Positions 48,385-51,295 of a stretch of DNA of 51,295 nucleotides are shown here, piece by piece. This stretch comes from S015-6 sp964384945 (lineage in GTDB: Bacteria; Desulfobacterota; DSWW01), in contig CAYLMK010000033.1 of the NCBI GenBank assembly GCA_964384945.1, forward strand, positions 1-51,295, read 5' to 3'. The notes beneath the pieces are model-generated. The model made no database searches. It saw only the letters and a program-made list of their open reading frames with translations, and was not told the DNA's origin. Every line of letters begins with the position of its first letter. Position 1 is the first letter of the stretch. Made by a program: the position numbers and the translations under genes.

Positions 48385-49458
48385 ATGAAAAAGTCGAGAT
48401 TTGCACTCGTCGGATGCGGCAGCATCGCCAGAAAGCATGTGGAAGTGATCACCAGGTTCCTTCCCGGAGCCGAGATCGTCGGATTCTGCGATGTCACCTA
48501 CGAGCGGGCCAAGGCTTACTCAGACAAATTCGGGGCCCCCGCGTTCCGCGACATTCGAAGCATGATGACTGAGATCCGGGAAGATGTCGACATCGTGAGT
48601 GTTCTTACACCCAGTGGAATCCATTGCGAAAACGTCTTGGAACTCGTTGAGTTCCGTAAACCCCTTGTCGTTGAAAAACCGATCGCGCTCAAACTCGATG
48701 AGGCTGACGAGATTCTCAGAGCGTGTGACTCTCACGATGTGAAGGTCTTCGTGGTTCATCAGAACCGCTACAATCTTCCAATCATAAAGGCACGCGAAGC
48801 ATTTGAAAAGGGTCGTTTGGGTAAGCTGGTCATGGGAACCGTCCGTCTGCGATGGAAACGCGACCAGGCCTATTACGATGCCGCAGATTGGCGCGGGACA
48901 TGGGCCTATGACGGCGGTGTCTTCACCAACCAGGCGAGCCATCACATCGACATGCTCACATGGTTCATGGGCCCGGTCCTCAGCGTGAAGGCGGTGGGGA
49001 TTACGCGTCTGGTGAAGATCGAATGCGAGGATACCGGGGCAGCCATCCTCAGGTTTTCTAACGGCGCCCTTGGAGTCCTTGAAGTTACCACAGCTACCAG
49101 ACCGAAGGACCTGGAAGGATCGATCAGCATCTTAGGGGAGAAGGGAAGCATCGTCATAGGCGGGTTTTTCATGAATGAGTTGGTCACCTGGGAATTCGAA
49201 GAGAGGGAACCCGAGGACGACCTCGTCTTTGAAAGATACGGAAGGAACCCGGAGGGCTGGGGTTACAACCTGGGAGAGTACCTGAAAGGAGTGATCCACT
49301 CGCTGGAAGATGGCAGGGCCGGCCTCGTGGATGGCCTCGAAGGCCGGAAATCACTAGAGCTGATCAGCGCCATTTATGAGTCCATAGAGACCGGTAACGA
49401 AATCAACCTGAGGTTTCAGCCTAAGAAATGCAGACTGGGAGTCACAGCGAGGAAATGA
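48385..49458 (+). CDS. Gfo/Idh/MocA-family sugar dehydrogenase, triad 2
   Basis: From ATG 48385 it has 357 residues: Rossmann motif FALVGCGSIARKHVEV, EKP motif in LVVEKPIALKLDEA, and a catalytic-domain stretch HHIDMLTWFMGPVLSV. It again resembles WbpB/WlbA. It is clearly different in sequence from the triad 1 enzyme (GCGSIA against GCGYWG), so it is not a recent copy. The stop overlaps the start of the next gene (ATGA), and the start is 23 bases after the glycosyltransferase. Confidence 0.9.
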   Translation: MKKSRFALVGCGSIARKHVEVITRFLPGAEIVGFCDVTYERAKAYSDKFGAPAFRDIRSMMTEIREDVDIVSVLTPSGIHCENVLELVEFRKPLVVEKPIALKLDEADEILRACDSHDVKVFVVHQNRYNLPIIKAREAFEKGRLGKLVMGTVRLRWKRDQAYYDAADWRGTWAYDGGVFTNQASHHIDMLTWFMGPVLSVKAVGITRLVKIECEDTGAAILRFSNGALGVLEVTTATRPKDLEGSISILGEKGSIVIGGFFMNELVTWEFEEREPEDDLVFERYGRNPEGWGYNLGEYLKGVIHSLEDGRAGLVDGLEGRKSLELISAIYESIETGNEINLRFQPKKCRLGVTARK

Positions 49459-50057
49459 GACACTATAGACTCTATCTCGGCGTCCTGTTGGGAGAGGATG
49501 CGGTAGTGGAGGATTACTGCGTGCTCGGTGTTCCACCCAGGGGCACACTTGAAGGCGAAATCCAAACAGTCATTGGGCCCAACGCCCATTTACGAACCCA
49601 CACGGTGATTTACGCCGGCAATAGGATCGGCAGGAATTTCCAGACTGGCAACAAGGTCAATATCAGGGAGTCCAACGATATAGGCGACAATGTCAGCATT
49701 GGAACGATGACCGTGATCGAGCACCACGTGAAGATCGGAAACAACGTCAGAATCCACACCCAGGTCTTCGTACCCGAGTATTCCATCCTGGAGGAGAACG
49801 CGTGGCTTGGGCCGAACGTGGTCCTGACGAATGCCAAGTATCCTCTCTCTCCAGGGGCCAAGCAGAGCCTCAAGGGGCCGATCGTCAGGAACGGCGCGAA
49901 AATAGGAGCCAATTCGACGATTCTCCCGGGTGTTATCATTGGGGAAAACGCCCTCGTGGGTGCAGGATCAGTGGTCGTGAAGGATGTCCCCGGCCAGGCG
50001 GTTGTCGCAGGCAACCCAGCAAGAGTCATCAACCAAATCTCCGATCTGCCCTATTGA
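49455..50057 (+). CDS. Hexapeptide-repeat N-acyltransferase, triad 2
   Basis: A 200-residue left-handed beta-helix protein from ATG 49455 (ATG 49428 is an alternative). It has hexapeptide repeats (VIYAGNRIGRNFQTGNKVNIRESNDIGDN...) and the ending GAGSVVVKDVPGQAVVAGNPARV. Predicted role as WbpD/WlbB, N-acetylation of the 3-amino sugar. Unlike triad 1 its N-terminus is free of repeat-derived residues. It overlaps the dehydrogenase stop. Confidence 0.88.
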   Translation: MRHYRLYLGVLLGEDAVVEDYCVLGVPPRGTLEGEIQTVIGPNAHLRTHTVIYAGNRIGRNFQTGNKVNIRESNDIGDNVSIGTMTVIEHHVKIGNNVRIHTQVFVPEYSILEENAWLGPNVVLTNAKYPLSPGAKQSLKGPIVRNGAKIGANSTILPGVIIGENALVGAGSVVVKDVPGQAVVAGNPARVINQISDLPY

Positions 50058-50082
50058 CGCTGCCACCAAGCAAGGAAGACAC

Positions 50083-51195
50083 GTGAATATACCCCTCGTA
50101 GACCTGAAGGCGCAATATGAGAGTATCAAACATGAACTCGACGAGGCGATTTCGGCAGTCATTTCAACCGCCGCCTTTATAGGGGGACCTTTCGTCAAGT
50201 CCTTTGAAGAAGCCTTTGCCAGTTTTTGCGGAGTAAGACACTGCGTCGGCGTGGGGAACGGAACTGACGCGATCTATATCGCCCTCAGGTCCCTGGGCAT
50301 CGGGCCAGGCGATGAAGTGATCACCGCAGCCAGCAGCTTCATTGCAACCTCCGAAGCGATCACCATGACGGGCGCCAGAGTCGTTTTCGTCGACATCAAT
50401 CCTGCTACCTACAACCTTGACGTCAAAAAGCTGGAAGCAAAGCTGACCCCAAAAACGAAGGCAATCGTTCCCGTTCACCTCTACGGTCAGCCGGCTGAGA
50501 TGGACCCCATTCTCCTAATTGCCGGGAAACACAACCTGAAGGTCGTAGAAGATGCAGCCCAGGCCCACGGTGCAGAATACAAGGGACGCAAAATAGGTTC
50601 GATCGGTCACATGGCCTGCTTCAGCTTTTATCCGGGAAAGAACTTAGGGGCCTATGGCGATGGCGGCGCTATCCTGACCGATGATGCCGAACTCGCGGAG
50701 AAGGCCAGGATGATTGCCAACCACGGAAGGCTGGACAAGTACAACCACAAAATCGAGGGAGTGAACAGCCGTCTGGATGGACTCCAGGGGGCGATACTGA
50801 ATGTCAAGCTCAGGTATCTCCCTCAGTGGACGGAAGCCCGCAGGCGTAACGCCTGCCTCTATACGGATTACTTGCGCGATACCGGGTTGGTGACGCCGGT
50901 GGAGATCCCCGGGGTCAAGGCCGTATATCACCTCTATGTTGTGCGAGTCCAAAGAGGGAAACGGGAGAAATTTCAAGACTTTCTCAGGTCCCACGGTATA
51001 GCCACCGGGGTTCACTATCCCATCGCTCTCCCCAACCTCCTGGCATATGATTATCTGAAGCATGACGCAGCCGATTTTGCCGAGGCAACCAGCGCGTCCC
51101 AGGAAATCGTCTCCCTCCCAATGTATCCCGAACTTGGGGAAGCGCAGATCGCCTTTGTTGCAGAAAAAGTGAGACAGTTTGCGGAGACCGGATAG
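50083..51195 (+). CDS. DegT/DnrJ/EryC1 aminotransferase, triad 2
   Basis: From GTG 50083 (GGAAG at 50074-50078) it has 370 residues. PLP-binding Lys186 is in SFYPGKNLGAYGDGGA, with GNGTDAIYIAL and EDAAQAHGAEYKGRKIGS as other cofactor contacts. It is similar in sequence to the triad 1 aminotransferase throughout. Predicted role as WbpE/WlbC. It is the last complete gene of the window. Confidence 0.93.
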   Translation: MNIPLVDLKAQYESIKHELDEAISAVISTAAFIGGPFVKSFEEAFASFCGVRHCVGVGNGTDAIYIALRSLGIGPGDEVITAASSFIATSEAITMTGARVVFVDINPATYNLDVKKLEAKLTPKTKAIVPVHLYGQPAEMDPILLIAGKHNLKVVEDAAQAHGAEYKGRKIGSIGHMACFSFYPGKNLGAYGDGGAILTDDAELAEKARMIANHGRLDKYNHKIEGVNSRLDGLQGAILNVKLRYLPQWTEARRRNACLYTDYLRDTGLVTPVEIPGVKAVYHLYVVRVQRGKREKFQDFLRSHGIATGVHYPIALPNLLAYDYLKHDAADFAEATSASQEIVSLPMYPELGEAQIAFVAEKVRQFAETG

Positions 51196-51237
51196 GCGCC
51201 CGCTGATCGGCTTCTCCTGACAGCTCACGGCTCTTAC

Positions 51238-51295
51238 GTGCAGATATTCTCATCCTTGAATAGGACGCTCTTCGACAACCGGCAGAAATCCATCA
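51238..51295 (+). CDS. Possible start of a further gene, cut by the window end
   Basis: GTG 51238 opens a frame without stops to the window end (MQIFSSLNRTLFDNRQKSI). It follows the aminotransferase by 42 bases. There is no good ribosome-binding site and too little sequence to identify a family. The EPS locus is expected to continue here, since flippase and polymerase genes are still missing. Confidence 0.25.
   Translation, partial: MQIFSSLNRTLFDNRQKSI

Overview
The window looks like a chromosomal segment of a high-GC Gram-negative bacterium, most likely from the former Deltaproteobacteria (Desulfobacterota). The basis is the style of the ribosomal and RpoA proteins, a zinc-type S14/S4/L36 set, a sigma-54 activator, outer-membrane polysaccharide export proteins and a PEP-CTERM/exosortase system. 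The taxonomic guess is inference; no rRNA gene is present. All main genes run left to right except a few single genes. One 100-base N block (15251-15350) marks an assembly gap inside a repeat array, so the piece is a scaffold.

Region 1 (1-14924) is the fused S10-spc-alpha ribosomal protein cluster: rpsJ, rplD, rplW, rplB, rpsS, rplV, rpsC, rplP, rpmC, rpsQ, rplN, rplX, rplE, rpsN, rpsH, rplF, rplR, rpsE, rpmD, rplO, secY, map, infA, rpmJ, rpsM, rpsK, rpsD, rpoA, rplQ. The order is canonical with two exceptions: rplC (L3) is absent between rpsJ and rplD, where only 22 bases remain, and adk is absent between secY and map. Two islands of intergenic repeats of about 300 bp interrupt the cluster, before rpsE and before rpsM.

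Region 2 (14925-28291) is an accessory stretch. It holds a tandem repeat array, a short HAMP-type membrane protein with a repeat-derived tail, a pair of paralogous small membrane proteins, a zinc-ribbon protein, a sigma-54-dependent response regulator, a small HTH protein, an E2-acyltransferase-like protein without its catalytic His, and a papain-like protease. A toxin-antitoxin graveyard follows: a VapBC-like remnant with a 15-G tract, a hicAB pair, and a DUF433-HigA fusion. Inside it is a complete IS1380-family element (24067-25779) with 22-bp inverted repeats and an ATCAT target duplication. It lies about 30 bp upstream of a sigma-54 promoter that serves a PEP-CTERM protein gene.

Region 3 (28374-51295) is an exopolysaccharide/exosortase locus: Wza-like export lipoprotein, outer-membrane barrel protein, Wzz-type chain-length protein, NusG-like antiterminator, sugar-phosphate transferase carrying a degenerate GGDEF-like domain, two polysaccharide deacetylase-like proteins, a FemAB-like protein, a CpsD-type tyrosine kinase, an exosortase, the histidine kinase PrsK and a GT4 glycosyltransferase. 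Two complete triads (Gfo/Idh dehydrogenase, hexapeptide acyltransferase, DegT aminotransferase) lie in the same order at 35834-38971 and 48385-51195. They are predicted to make diacetamido-uronic-acid-type nucleotide sugars. No Wzx flippase or Wzy polymerase is inside the window.

A family of about 39-bp hairpin repeats (11 locations, 12 copies) is scattered from 14972 to 37744 and sits between most genes of the first half of the EPS locus. It is absent after about 38975, where base composition also shifts. Its stems differ between copies by compensated changes, which I consider the most interesting undescribed signal here.
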